A DNA stretch of 64,000 nucleotides from Hemerocallis citrina (lineage: Eukaryota > Streptophyta > Magnoliopsida > Asparagales > Asphodelaceae). The stretch is from NCBI GenBank assembly GCA_017893485.1, contig CM030367.1, positions 87,680,910 to 87,744,909 of the forward strand, given 5' to 3'. The notes under the pieces are model-generated. The model did no database searches. It saw only the letters and a program-made list of their open reading frames with translations, and was not told the DNA's origin. The translations under genes and the position numbers were made by a program. Of this stretch, positions 11,474 through 21,563 are shown piece by piece. Every line of letters starts with the position of its first letter. Within the stretch, counting starts at the first letter, position 1.

Positions 11474-11709
11474 ATAATATCCTTTCTAGAGGTTCATTTT
11501 TGCTTCTAAACAAAGACATTTTGTATCAAAATAGTTTGGTTCATTGCAAATAAATTACAATAAAAAGTTGTTCCGGCTCTCAAGTTGTAACATGTATCGA
11601 TCATTCAATATACAAATGGATATTTTTCTTCTCACCCACCTACCCATTATACTTGAAAGACAATAATGTCATAACTAACAGACTAACAATAATCCATATA
11701 TAAAAAAAG
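11474..11709. other. AT-rich spacer, no gene seen
   Basis: Unremarkable AT-rich sequence between the second gypsy LTR and the copia target site. No coding frame or repeat boundary is supported. Confidence 0.6.
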
Positions 11710-11714
11710 GAATC
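11710..11714 (+). repeat. Target site duplication GAATC, left copy
   Basis: GAATC directly precedes the left LTR of the copia element and is repeated exactly at 21559-21563. Confidence 0.95.
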
Positions 11715-13120
11715 TGTTGATTCTTGATTTTGATGATCACAACACAGTGCAACATATGTCTATGTTATACAGCTAACATTGCAGGTTGCACATACAAAAG
11801 ACTATTCTAGCTGAACAAATGAACAAGCTCAAAGGATACAGATAAAGACTTCCCTCAGACAAGATTCAAGACTTCACTCAAAGACAAGACTCAAGACTCA
11901 AGACCTTAGCTCAATTATGTCAAAATTGTAGTGTCTTGTAAAAACATTGTATCTTACTTTTTGTTGAGTCTTAATCTGATGTAAAGCCTTGTCACACACA
12001 CACACACTCAAAATTTCATAATGTGTGTCTCTTAAAAACCCCCCAAAAGAGTCAAAACAGTTTGAAGAAATTTAACTTTTGAGTACCAGTCGACTTAAGC
12101 ATCTGCCAGTCGACTGATAGTACAAAACTGTTTAAATTTATTCAAACTCTGATCAGTCGACTCATATGGCAACCCAGTCGACTGTTCGAGAGCTTTTGAC
12201 CGTTTTCTGTTTTTTTTTCAAAATCGAATTTTTCAAACTCAAAAGCTTAGATCCGTTGGTTGACAGTTGGAGTAACTGTCTCCCAACGTCCAGGAGATCA
12301 AACTCTTTAAGTAGAGTTCAGATCTCACTGAAAAGATCTACAGAATTCTTTTTGAAAATCCGAGCATTCTTTGTGAGAAAAATTCTAAGTGATTTTTTGA
12401 GAAATAAAGCTTTCAAGATCGTACTCTTTGGTTCTCTACATTCAGTCCAGTATAGCAACGAATTCGCTCTGGACTGAGTATAGAAGTCGACCTTGTTTAT
12501 TAGCCACGTGCATCAACACATACACCAACAAGGCTATAGGTTGACTGTAAAGTATTTCTTGTTCTCTTGCTCTCGGTTGGAGAGTGTTTTTGACTCTAGG
12601 TTGTAGAGTCGGTTTTGTTTCACTCTTGGTAGTAGAGTGGGTCGGCTTTCTCTGGTTGAGAGAAAGGACTACGGGTTAGACAAGGTTGTTGTCGTAACGC
12701 CGTAGGGTATTCTTGTAATCTTTTTCAAGAATAGTGGAAATCTCAAGTGGGTTGCTTGGGGACTGGATGTAGGTCGGGAGGACCGAATAAGAATATATCT
12801 TGTGTACTCTGTGATTGATTGTCTTGATTTTGCTTTTACTCTTGTTTATTTAAGTTTTGCAAAAAAGTTTCTGGACAGTCGACTCCTTGCACTATCAGTC
12901 GACTGGTCAGTGCCGTTTGTAGTTGTAGTTTCATTGTGCCTTCAGTCGTCTGTCTTATTCATCAGTCGACTGCACAGAGTTATTGTTTCTGTTTTATTTT
13001 GGTTATATCAGTCGACTGGTTCATAACCAAGTCGACTGCACCGAGAAAATTTCCGCAGTTTTTTATTAACACTATTCACCCCCCCTCTAGTGTTTGTTGT
13101 CTCGCCTACAGGATCCAACA
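11715..13120 (+). repeat. 5' LTR of the copia element
   Basis: Begins TGTTGATTCTTGATTTTGATG and ends GGATCCAACA, matching 20153-21558 over the full 1406 bp. It holds about eleven copies of the CAGTCGACTG family: a left cluster at 12087, 12107, 12154 and 12175, a single copy near 12484, and a right cluster at 12876, 12896, 12943, 12963, 13009 and 13029. An imperfect set of short tandem words (TTGGAGAGTG, TTGTAGAGTC, TAGTAGAGTG) lies at 12575-12665. Confidence 0.97.
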
Positions 13121-13122
13121 CT

Positions 13123-13134
13123 TGGTATCAGAGC
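13123..13134 (+). other. Primer binding site, initiator Met-tRNA
   Basis: TGGTATCAGAGC, the standard plant Met-tRNA 3'-end complement, starts two bases after the LTR end. It primes minus-strand cDNA synthesis. Confidence 0.95.
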
Positions 13135-13147
13135 AAGGTTACAGGCT

Positions 13148-14965
13148 ATGGCAACTACTTCTAATACAAATCAGTACCATGAAGGCCAATCTACACAACG
13201 GCCACCACTATTTGTTGGAACGAACTACAATTATTGGAAGTGTCGAATGAGAATCTACCTCCAATCAATCAACTATGAGATATGGCAAATGACAGAGACG
13301 GAATAGACTGCCCCTACCATTCCATATGCACAATGGAATGATGATCAAAAGAATCAGACTATGAACAATGCCAAAGCAATGAATGCCTTATTTTGTGCAC
13401 TCACAAAGGAAGAATTCAACCGTGTATCCAATGCTACAACCGCACATCAAATTTGGCATACACTCGAGGTAACACATGAAGGAACAAATAAAGTAAAAGA
13501 GTCTAAAATTTCTGTTCTTGTCCACAGGTTTGAGATGTTCAGAATGAAGGACAATGAAACTGTGTCCGAGATGATTACTAGATTCACAGACATCACAAAC
13601 TCTCTTGTGGCACTTGGAAAGACTTACACTCAAGCAGAGATGGTTAGAAAAGTCCTACGTGCACTCACTCCAGAATGGGAGAAGAAAACCACAACAATAG
13701 AGGAAGCAAATGACTTGTCACAACTTTCTCTCGAGAATCTTGTTAGCAATCTCATGGCATATGAGGTCCAACTTGAAGATCGAAAGAATGATACAGAATC
13801 ACACCAAGCAAAGAAGAAATCATTGGCTTTTAAAGCCATGACAGACTCAGAAGATGAGGAAAAAGATGAAGAAGAGATAGCAATGTTCACTCGGAGATTC
13901 AAGAAGTTCTTAAAGAAGGGTAAGTTTTATTCTAAAGTTAGAGATACTAATGACCCTCCTACATGTTTCAGGTGCAATAAAATATGTCACATGAAGAAGG
14001 ATTGTCCCTTAGAAAATGCAAAGAACAAGGAAAAATCATCCAACTTCAAGAAGGACAAATATTCAAAGAACAAATTTGCCAAAAACAAGAAGGCTTATCA
14101 AGCTACATGGGATGATAGTGATTCATCTTCAGAAGAAGAAACGGATGAAAATAACGAAGTGGCAAATGTGTGTTTCATGGCTGCACAAGAACATGTAAGT
14201 AATGATTATGATTCCGAAGATCTTCTTGATGCTTTTAATGAAATATTCCAAGAGTTAAAGAAAGAAAAGATTAGAGTTAAGAATCTTGAAAAAGTGAATC
14301 AAACACTTAATCAAGAAAATCTTAACCTTGATAAGGAAGTAAAATCCTTAAATTCTCGCATTGCAAGTTTAGATACTGATCTTGAAACTCTCAAAAAGAA
14401 TTATGAAGAGATTTCAAAGAACGTATCTAAGTTTAACAAAGGCAAAGAGAATTTAAATGATATGCTTCATCATCAAGTTACATCTAGTCAAAAATATGGA
14501 CTTGGTTTTAAAAATTCTTCCGTAAAAGAATCTCCTGTTGTAAACACTAGTAAAAATAAATCAGCATCTATTACTAGTGTTACACACAAGTTGTATGATT
14601 TCTTTGCAAAGCCTAAGGTTGTTAATTTTAGTGATAAAAGCGAAACTACCGTTCGGTTAAGTCGACTGAACCATACAACCAGTCGTCTGTCCAGAGGAAT
14701 TGGATCTTATTCAACGAGATCAAAACCTCTTATAAGTCGACCTAGTGTATCAGCCAGTCGACTGATGTACACTAACAGTCGACTGAAGGACACTGTTAAG
14801 TCGACTGGACAGAACAAGTTAGTATGGGTTCCAGTCAGTCTAAATCAGAATGATAGAATTGCTTATATTAACTCATATATGTTAAATGTGTGTAATTCTA
14901 CTTATTATATTCCTGCTTATGGAGGAAGATCAAACTCTTCATGGGTTTGGTTTTCCCCAAACTAA
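13148..14965 (+). pseudogene. Copia gag with one in-frame stop
   Basis: The start at 13148 (ATGGCAACTACT) is the first ATG after the PBS. The frame is open to TAA at 14963-14965 except for a single TAG at 13304-13306, about 52 codons in. Features in order: an N-terminal gag domain (LFVGTNYNYWKCRM), the central copia gag region (MKDNETVSEMITRFTDI, VLRALTPEWEKK, LSLENLVSNLMAYEVQ), an acidic patch, a zinc knuckle CFRCNKICHMKKDC (CX2CX4HX4C, with Cys instead of the common Gly before His), a lysine-rich stretch, a second acidic patch, a long coiled coil (about codons 350-450) and a C-terminal part rich in Ser-Arg-Leu, which is the CAGTCGACTG motif in this frame. Role: capsid protein. The stop should prevent full translation. 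Confidence 0.92.
14659..14808 (+). repeat. Cluster of six CAGTCGACTG-type palindromes within gag
   Basis: AAGTCGACTG at 14659, CAGTCGTCTG at 14680, AAGTCGACCT at 14734, CAGTCGACTG at 14755 and 14776, AAGTCGACTG at 14799. In the gag frame AGTCGACTG reads Ser-Arg-Leu. Confidence 0.95.
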
Positions 14966-15018
14966 TGTGTTTTGGACCCAATAAAAAGGGTACCATATTT
15001 ACCTTAAACTTTTTATAG

Positions 15019-17739
15019 GTACCCAAGAAAGAACGCTGGATATTAGACAACGGATGTTCAAAACACATGACAGGACATGCCAACCTACTATCCACCATTC
15101 AAAGCATAGATGGAGGAACCGTCACCTTTGGAGATAACAACAAAGGCAAAGTCATAGGTATTGGCATGGTCGGTAAAACTTCTAACCCAACTATAGAAAA
15201 TGTGTTATTGGTTAATGGTTTAAAGCATAATCTTTTAAGCATTAATCAATTGTGTGATAAAGGATATAAAATAGTTTTTGAAAAAGATGCATGCTTGATT
15301 TATGATTCTACTATGAAAAATGTTATTTTTCAAGGTTTTCGTAAAAATAATATTTATGAATTGTGTTTGAATGCAATTGATTTTTCAAATGACTTTTGTT
15401 TAATAGCCTCTAACAATGAATCTTGGCTATGGCATAGAAGATTTGGACATGTGAACATGAAAAATCTCTCAAAATTATCTAAATATAACCTAGTTAAAGG
15501 ACTGCCAAAACTATCCTTTAAAAAGGATAAGTTATGTGATGCATGTCAACTAGGAAAACAAATCAAATCCACTTTTAAAACAAAAGAAGTAATTTCTACT
15601 AGTAGGCCACTCGAATTAATTCATATGGATTTATTTGGCCCTACTAGAGTTGCTTCTTTAAATAAAAGTAGATATGTGTTTGTTTTAGTAGATGATTTTT
15701 CAAGATTCACTTGGACATTCTTTTTAAAACATAAAAATGATGCTTTTGAGGAATTTGCACATTTTTGTAAACGTGTTCAAAATCAAAGATCTCTAACCAT
15801 AGTCACTATTAGAAGTGATCATGGTGGAGAATTTGAAAATGAAACATTTACAGAATATTGCAACAAGAATGGTATAACACATTCATTTGCATTTCCTAGA
15901 GCTTCACCACAAAATGGAGTGGTTGAAAGGAAAAATAGGACTTTGCAAGAATGCGCACGTACTATGCTTGTTGAAAGCAATCTACCAAAGCATTTTTGGG
16001 CTGAAGCTGTTGCTACAGCTTGTTATGTTTTAAATAGAATTCTTCTAAGACCTAAGCTAAAGAAGACTTGTTATGAGTTATTTTTTAATAAAATTCCTAA
16101 AGTTTCTTACTTTAAGACATTTGGTTGTAAGTGTTTTATTCTAAACACAAAAGATAATTTAGACAAATTTGATCCTAGATCTAATGAGGGTATCTTTTTA
16201 GGATACTCAAATAGGAGTAAAGCATATAGAATTTTCAATAAGTCTACAATGACTATTGAAGAATCAATGCATGTTACATTCAATGAATCTTTACCTTCAT
16301 CAACCTTAAATAAAGATGATGAAACTGATTTATCACCTTTAGATAATGTGATTAAATCCTTAGAACAAACTAATCTGACTGATAAGTCGACTGATAAGGT
16401 CTACCAGTCGACTGAAGTAAAGCAGTCGACTGAAGAACAAGTCAAGTCGACTGATCCGATTATGATATCTTCAACTTTACCAAAGTCATTTGTTGAAGTT
16501 AAAGATCATCCTCATGACTTAATAATTGGTGACATCTCCCATGGTATTCAGACACGTTCACATGTTAATATGATCTCTCATACAGCATTCTTGTCAGATT
16601 TTGAACCGAAAAATATACAAGAAGCTTGTGAGAATGAATATTGGATGAATGCCATGCAAGTTGAACTAAACCAATTTATAAGGAATGATGTATGGGATTT
16701 AGTTCCTAGACCTCCTAATCAGACTATTATTGGTACCAAATGGGTATTCAAAAATAAGTTAGATGAATCAGGACAAGTTGTAAGGAACAAGGCTAGATTA
16801 GTTGCTCAAGGGTATAATCAAGAAGAAGGTATAGATTTTGATGAAACATATGCTCCTGTTGCTAGACTAGAATCTATTCGTATTTTATTATCTTTTGTTT
16901 GTTTCATGAATTCTATACTTTATCAAATGGATGTTAAAAGTGCCTTTCTTAATGGGTTTATTAAGGAAAATGTTTATGTTAAACAACCACCAGGTTTTGA
17001 ACATGAACAATTTCCAGATCATGTTTATAAATTGAAAAAGGCTTTATACGGTCTTAAACAAGCACCCCGTGCTTGGTATGATCGTCTGAAAACTTTTCTT
17101 TTAGAAACAGGATTTGAAATAGGTAAAGTAGACACTACTTTGTTTATCAAAAGAGTTAAGAATGATATCTTAATCATACAAATATATGTTGATGATATAA
17201 TTTTTAGTTCTACTAATAATAATCTATGTCAAGAATTTGCTAATACCATGAAAAATGAATTTGAGATGAGTCACATGGGTGAACTCAATTATTTCCTTGG
17301 ACTTCAAATTAAACAGTCCTCAAATGGCATATTTATCAATCAAGGCAAATATGCAAAGGAACTACTCAAACGTTTTAACATGGATAGTACTAGTAGTAAA
17401 TTCACACCTATGGCTACTACTACTACTCTTGACAAAGATTTATTAGGTAAGAGTGTTGATCAAAAACTCTATCGAGGTATGATTGGTTCACTTTTATATA
17501 TTACTGCAAGTAGACCAGATATTATGTTCGGCGTATGTTTATGTGCTAGATATCAATCTAGTCCTAAAGAGTCTCATTTAAAAGCAGTGAAACGAATTTT
17601 AAGATATATTAAAGGCACATCTGAATATGGTTTATTTTATCCACGCACCGATAATTTTCAACTTTTGTCATATAGCGATGCCGATTTTGCTGGAAGCAAA
17701 ACTGATCGCAAGAGTATCCTTATCAACCACAGAAGCTGA
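15019..17739 (+). CDS. Copia pol: protease, integrase, reverse transcriptase, partial RNase H
   Basis: The frame opens after TAG at 15016-15018; the first ATG (15067) lies inside the protease, so translation probably enters from gag by recoding or splicing (TTTTTATAG ahead of 15019 resembles a splice acceptor). Domains: protease [13 protein letters not shown], with DNG where DSG is usual; GAG-pre-integrase zinc finger ([19 protein letters not shown]); integrase core with D, D and E in [15 protein letters not shown] and VVERKNR; a linker with QST/KST repeats; RT with [32 protein letters not shown] and the active site YVDDIIFS; start of RNase H at SYSDADFAG. All catalytic residues listed are present. 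The frame ends at 17739 because of the RNase H lesion. Confidence 0.95.
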   Translation, partial: VPKKERWILDNGCSKHMTGHANLLSTIQSIDGGTVTFGDNNKGKVIGIGMVGKTSNPTIENVLLVNGLKHNLLSINQLCDKGYKIVFEKDACLIYDSTMKNVIFQGFRKNNIYELCLNAIDFSNDFCLIASNNESWLWHRRFGHVNMKNLSKLSKYNLVKGLPKLSFKKDKLCDACQLGKQIKSTFKTKEVISTSRPLELIHMDLFGPTRVASLNKSRYVFVLVDDFSRFTWTFFLKHKNDAFEEFAHFCKRVQNQRSLTIVTIRSDHGGEFENETFTEYCNKNGITHSFAFPRASPQNGVVERKNRTLQECARTMLVESNLPKHFWAEAVATACYVLNRILLRPKLKKTCYELFFNKIPKVSYFKTFGCKCFILNTKDNLDKFDPRSNEGIFLGYSNRSKAYRIFNKSTMTIEESMHVTFNESLPSSTLNKDDETDLSPLDNVIKSLEQTNLTDKSTDKVYQSTEVKQSTEEQVKSTDPIMISSTLPKSFVEVKDHPHDLIIGDISHGIQTRSHVNMISHTAFLSDFEPKNIQEACENEYWMNAMQVELNQFIRNDVWDLVPRPPNQTIIGTKWVFKNKLDESGQVVRNKARLVAQGYNQEEGIDFDETYAPVARLESIRILLSFVCFMNSILYQMDVKSAFLNGFIKENVYVKQPPGFEHEQFPDHVYKLKKALYGLKQAPRAWYDRLKTFLLETGFEIGKVDTTLFIKRVKNDILIIQIYVDDIIFSSTNNNLCQEFANTMKNEFEMSHMGELNYFLGLQIKQSSNGIFINQGKYAKELLKRFNMDSTSSKFTPMATTTTLDKDLLGKSVDQKLYRGMIGSLLYITASRPDIMFGVCLCARYQSSPKESHLKAVKRILRYIKGTSEYGLFYPRTDNFQLLSYSDADFAGSKTDRKSILINHRS
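16384..16453 (+). repeat. Cluster of four CAGTCGACTG-type palindromes in the pol linker
   Basis: AAGTCGACTG at 16384 and 16444, CAGTCGACTG at 16405 and 16423. They encode KSTD, QSTE, QSTE and KSTD in the pol frame, a different frame from the gag cluster. Confidence 0.95.
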
Positions 17740-18070
17740 GTATATCGCTGCAAGTTTGGTATGTGCACAAATTTTGTGGATGAAACAAACTTTAGTAGAC
17801 TATGGTATTTTATTTGAGAAACCCTCAATTATGTGTGATAATACCAGTGCAATTAATTTATCTAAAAATCCGATTCAACATTCACGTACGAAACATATTG
17901 ATATTCGACATCATTTTCTACGTGATCATGTTTTAAAAGGAGATATATCTTTAGACTTTATCTCTACTGATAAACAAGTAGCAGATATATTTACCAAGCC
18001 CCTTAAAGAAGATACTTTCATTAAATTAAGGAGAGAACTTGGAATTTGTGATTTTATTGATATTTGCTGA
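17714..18070 (+). pseudogene. RNase H C-terminal half, out of frame with pol
   Basis: [42 protein letters not shown] and ADIFTKPL form the normal end of copia RNase H and stop at TGA 18068-18070. Between DRKS of the upstream part (about 17714) and this segment the usual block of roughly 23 residues is absent and the frame shifts by one, so a deletion of about 70 bp is likely. The Glu and second Asp of the active site are here, the first Asp is upstream, so no single protein carries all three. Confidence 0.9.
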
Positions 18071-18084
18071 AAATTGTTTCTGTT

Positions 18085-18250
18085 AAGTCGATTGCATTCT
18101 TGAGTAAGTCGACTGTACTGGTCTTTAAACATATCAATTTTTTTTATCTGACCAGTCGCCTGGTTCCTATACCAGTCGACTGATTAGTAGACATAAATTT
18201 TTTTATTTTCTTCTCGACTCAGTCGACTGATATACCCTACCAGTCGACTG
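18085..18250 (+). repeat. CAGTCGACTG-type cluster between pol and ORF3
   Basis: Variants AAGTCGATTG (18085), AAGTCGACTG (18106) and CAGTCGCCTG (18153), then exact CAGTCGACTG at 18173, 18220 and 18241, in non-coding sequence. Confidence 0.93.
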
Positions 18251-18552
18251 TCGCGAGCTCAATCATTCTCAACGACTATTCATCGCGCCTTTTGAAATGA
18301 AATTCACCTCTCTTTTCACCCGTGATCTCTAATCTCTACCATCGATTTTTTCTCTCTTTGATCTCAGCCGTTTATTCACAGTTAAAACCCCTTTACCAGC
18401 CGGTTTTCTCACCCTTACCGATCTCAAAATTTTCACCCAATTCCAAACCCTAGTTTGTGAAGAAGAAAGTGGTCGACTCTCACATTGCTGCTGGTGCTTG
18501 CTTCTGGTCTTTCTTTCCTTTTCTTTGGTAAAATCCTTTCCCCTCTCTTTTC
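18251..18552 (+). promoter_or_regulatory. Leader-like segment ahead of copia ORF3
   Basis: A C/T-rich stretch with repeated TCTCTTT-type words and a telo-box-like AAACCCTAG at about 18446-18454 precedes ORF3. This looks like a plant gene 5' UTR rather than retroelement coding sequence. It suggests ORF3 may have its own transcription start; no TATA box could be fixed. Confidence 0.4.
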
Positions 18553-19641
18553 ATGGCACCTAAAAGATCCAAGAGATCTCATGAGGATAGTTCTTTATCT
18601 CAAGACTACACTCAATTTCTCTTGAGTCCCGATCTCATTGATCAATGGTACCTTATTTGTACCATTACAATCTTCCCTGGAAGATTTGTTAACTTCAATG
18701 AACTTGATCGTTTCAATCTTATTCCCTTGTTCCAAAATAGTAGTCTTTATGATTTTCTCTCTTTATCAAACCAACCCAATTATTATCCCCAACTCATCTA
18801 TTTGTTTTACACAAATATGAGAGTTGTACAAAAACCAGATGGGGATGTTGTAATCCGTTCGTCTATGAAGAATGTTAAAATGACACTCACACCGACTAGG
18901 ATCAATCAAATATTGGGTATTGATGATGGGGGATTAACTCTTGATGAAATTCTTTTAGATGATGCCTCTATTTTATCTAAAATCTTCTTACCTAATCATG
19001 GTCCTCCAATGACAAGCAAAAATATTAAACCAATTGCTAAGCTTGTAGGTAGAATATTAACCTATAACATCCTTCCCAAAAAGGGTAGTTATGACCAATA
19101 TTCTATAGAATTACAAAAAGCTGTGTATGCAATTTTTGGTAAAATTGCTGTTAATTGGGGCCAAGTCATCTTTTCTAAATTGAATCAAGACCACACTCAC
19201 TTTCTACCTTTCGGAGGTCTTCTTACTAGAGTCTTTATAGCTTTTGGTATTGATCTCGATTCCGAGACCAATATTGTTACTCGTTATGAGTGTTTCGATC
19301 GTGCTAGTTTGGCACGTATGAAACTTCTTGATGCTCCTACTAGATCACCCCCTAGGTCTCCTCCTCTTTCTCAAGCTCCTTTAGGTTCTACTTCTAGACC
19401 CTCTAGACCTTCTACCTCTACTGATCCACTTCTTCAAGCCAACTATGATGATCCTCGTACCCTATATGACTGTGTTTCCTATCTAATGAAGCATTCAGCC
19501 AATGTAGATACTCAACTTCATAACCTTGATTCCAAACTCGACCACATTGATTCTAAGCTTGACAACCTCACTCATCTCTTCAACTCTCAATTTCATCCTC
19601 CTTCTCAAGGTGACGATGAAGACTCCGATGAAAAAGATTGA
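18553..19641 (+). CDS. Copia ORF3, 362-residue accessory protein (plant transposon protein-like)
   Basis: An intact ORF in sense orientation between pol and the 3' LTR, the position of the env-like gene in SIRE elements. It starts MAPKRSKRSHED (basic, possible nuclear signal). Residues about 30-240 form a globular region (FVNFNELDRFNLIPLF, NVKMTLTPTRINQILGIDDGG, ELQKAVYAIFGKIAVNWGQV) that resembles the domain annotated as putative plant transposon protein in other retroelements. A Pro/Ser-rich linker follows at about 255-300, then a short heptad coiled coil (DTQLHNLDSKLDHIDSKLDN) and an acidic end. No signal peptide or clear membrane segment is seen, so an envelope role is not supported. Function is unknown. 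The lack of lesions contrasts with gag and RNase H. Confidence 0.85.
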   Translation: MAPKRSKRSHEDSSLSQDYTQFLLSPDLIDQWYLICTITIFPGRFVNFNELDRFNLIPLFQNSSLYDFLSLSNQPNYYPQLIYLFYTNMRVVQKPDGDVVIRSSMKNVKMTLTPTRINQILGIDDGGLTLDEILLDDASILSKIFLPNHGPPMTSKNIKPIAKLVGRILTYNILPKKGSYDQYSIELQKAVYAIFGKIAVNWGQVIFSKLNQDHTHFLPFGGLLTRVFIAFGIDLDSETNIVTRYECFDRASLARMKLLDAPTRSPPRSPPLSQAPLGSTSRPSRPSTSTDPLLQANYDDPRTLYDCVSYLMKHSANVDTQLHNLDSKLDHIDSKLDNLTHLFNSQFHPPSQGDDEDSDEKD

Positions 19642-20152
19642 AGACTTTTTTATATTTTCTTTTCTATTATGTAATTTTCTTTCTTAATGCACTTATTTCT
19701 GTATAAGACTTTATCTTAGTTTCCTTTTAATGCAAAAGATTGTTATTTTGTGTTTTTTGATGATAACAAAGGGGGAGAGATATCTGTGTTATATCTGTGT
19801 TATATCAGTTTATCTCTGTGTTATTTTCTGTGTTATTTATGTTTTGATATCCTCTCATTTGTTAACTTTGTTCTATTTTCTGGGTATTGGAAAACTCTCT
19901 GGTCAGTCGACTACCCAAAGGCATATCAATCGACTGCTGCTACTGCATCTGTACTTATTTTTCCGCTTATGATTTTTCTAATTATGGTTTCCTGATCAGT
20001 CGCCTGCCATGTTTATAAGTCGACCGATACATGTTACATTTTTTTAAGACAATGCATTTTGTGTTTTTAAAAGGGGGAGCATGTGTTCACTATGCTTGTA
20101 TATTATCTTTTATTATCAGCTATTGTGTTGTCATCATCAAAAAGGGGGAGAA
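19642..20152 (+). other. Copia 3' untranslated region with three purine tracts and four palindromes
   Basis: No ORF is supported. It has CAGTCGACTA (19904), CAATCGACTG (19927), CAGTCGCCTG (19997) and AAGTCGACCG (20017). Three AAAGGGGGAG runs occur: about 19768, about 20070 and at the LTR border. Confidence 0.85.
20138..20152 (+). other. Polypurine tract of the copia element
   Basis: AAAAAGGGGGAGAA ends directly at the TG of the 3' LTR, the site of plus-strand priming. Confidence 0.95.
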
Positions 20153-21558
20153 TGTTGATTCTTGATTTTGATGATCACAACACAGTGCAACATATGTCTA
20201 TGTTATACAGCTAACATTGCAGGTTGCACATACAAAAGACTATTCTAGCTGAACAAATGAACAAGCTCAAAGGATACAGATAAAGACTTCCATCAGACAA
20301 GATTCAAGACTTCACTCAAAGACAAGACTCAAGACTCAAGACCTTAGCTCAATTATGTCAAAATTGTAGTGTCTTGTAAAAACATTGTATCTTACTTTTT
20401 GTTGAGTCTTATTCTGATGTAAAGACTTGTCACACACACACACACTTAAAATTTCATAATATGTGTCTCTTAAAAACCCCAAAAAAGAGTCAAAACAGTT
20501 TGAAGAAATTTAACTTTTGAGTACCAGTCGACTTAAGCATTTGCCAGTCGACTGATAGTACAAAACTGTTTAAATTTATTCAAACTCTGATCAGTCGACT
20601 CATATGGCAACCCAGTCGACTGTTCGAGAGCTTTTGACCGTTTTCTGTTTTTTTTTTCAAAATCGAATTTTTCAAACTCAAAAGCGTAGATTCGTTGGTT
20701 GACAGTTGGAGTAACTGTCTCCCAACGTCCAGGAGATCAAACTCTTTAAGTAGAGTTCAGATCTCACTGAAAAGATCTACAGAATTCTTTTTGAAAATCT
20801 GAGCATTCTTTGTGAGAAAAATTCTAAGTGATTTTTTGAGAAATAAAGCTTTCAAGATCGTACTCTTTGGTTCTCTACATTCAGTCCAGTATAGCAACGA
20901 ATTCGCTCTGGACTGAGTATAGAAGTCGACCTTGTTTATTAGCCACGTGCATCAACACATACACCAACAAGGCTATAGGTTGGCTGTAAAGTATTTCTTG
21001 TTCTCTTGCTCTCGGTTGGAGAGTGTTTTTGACTCTAGGTTGTAGAGTCGGTTTTGTTTCACTCTTGGTAGTAGAGTGGATCGGCTTTCTCTGGTTGAGA
21101 GAAAGGACTACGGGTTAGACAAGGTTGTTGTCGCAACGCCGTAGGGTATTCTTGTAATCTTTTTCAAGAATAGTGGAAATCTCAAGTGGGTTGCTTGGGG
21201 ACTGGATGTAGGTCGGGAGGACCGAACCAGGATATATCTTGTGTACTCTGTGATTGATTGTCTTGATTTTGTTTTTACTCTTGTTTATTTAAGTTTTGCA
21301 AAAAGTTTCTGGACAGTCGACTCCTTGCACTATCAGTCGACTGGTCAGTGCCGTTTGTAGTTGTAGTTTCATTGTGCCTTCAGTCATCTGTCTTATTCAT
21401 CAGTCGACTGCACAGAGTTATTGTTTCTGTTTTATTTTGGTTATATCAGTCGACTGGTTCATAACCAAGTCGACTGCACCGAGAAAATTTTCGCAGTTTT
21501 TTATTAACACTATTCACCCCCCCTCTAGTGTTTGTTGTCTCGCCTACAGGATCCAACA
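20153..21558 (+). repeat. 3' LTR of the copia element
   Basis: Same 1406-bp length and ends as the 5' LTR. Differences noted by eye are about 20 substitutions plus two single-base length changes in homopolymers. All palindrome positions are kept; one copy (CAGTCGTCTG in the 5' LTR) reads CAGTCATCTG here. Confidence 0.97.
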
Positions 21559-21563
21559 GAATC
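21559..21563 (+). repeat. Target site duplication GAATC, right copy
   Basis: Exact copy of 11710-11714. Confidence 0.95.

Larger units (their letters stand above)
11715..21558 (+). mobile_element. Complete SIRE-like Ty1/copia retrotransposon, 9.8 kb
   Basis: Two 1406-bp LTRs, perfect 5-bp target duplications, a Met-tRNA PBS, gag, pol in copia order (protease, integrase, RT, RNase H), an additional ORF after pol and a polypurine tract define a full-length element on the plus strand. The LTRs differ at about 20 positions by eye (about 1.4%), so insertion is recent compared with every other element here. The RT and gag wording and the post-pol ORF fit the SIRE/Maximus lineage. It is probably not autonomous now: gag has one stop and RNase H has a small deletion. 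About 40 copies of CAGTCGACTG or a near variant are spread over the whole element and are absent around it. Confidence 0.96.

Noticed and set aside
13388..13902. Minus-strand ORFs opposite copia gag
   Set aside because: Shadows of the gag frame with no independent support.
18553..19641. Copia ORF3 as a retroviral envelope
   Set aside because: No signal peptide, transmembrane segment or cleavage site is visible; a coiled coil alone is not enough.
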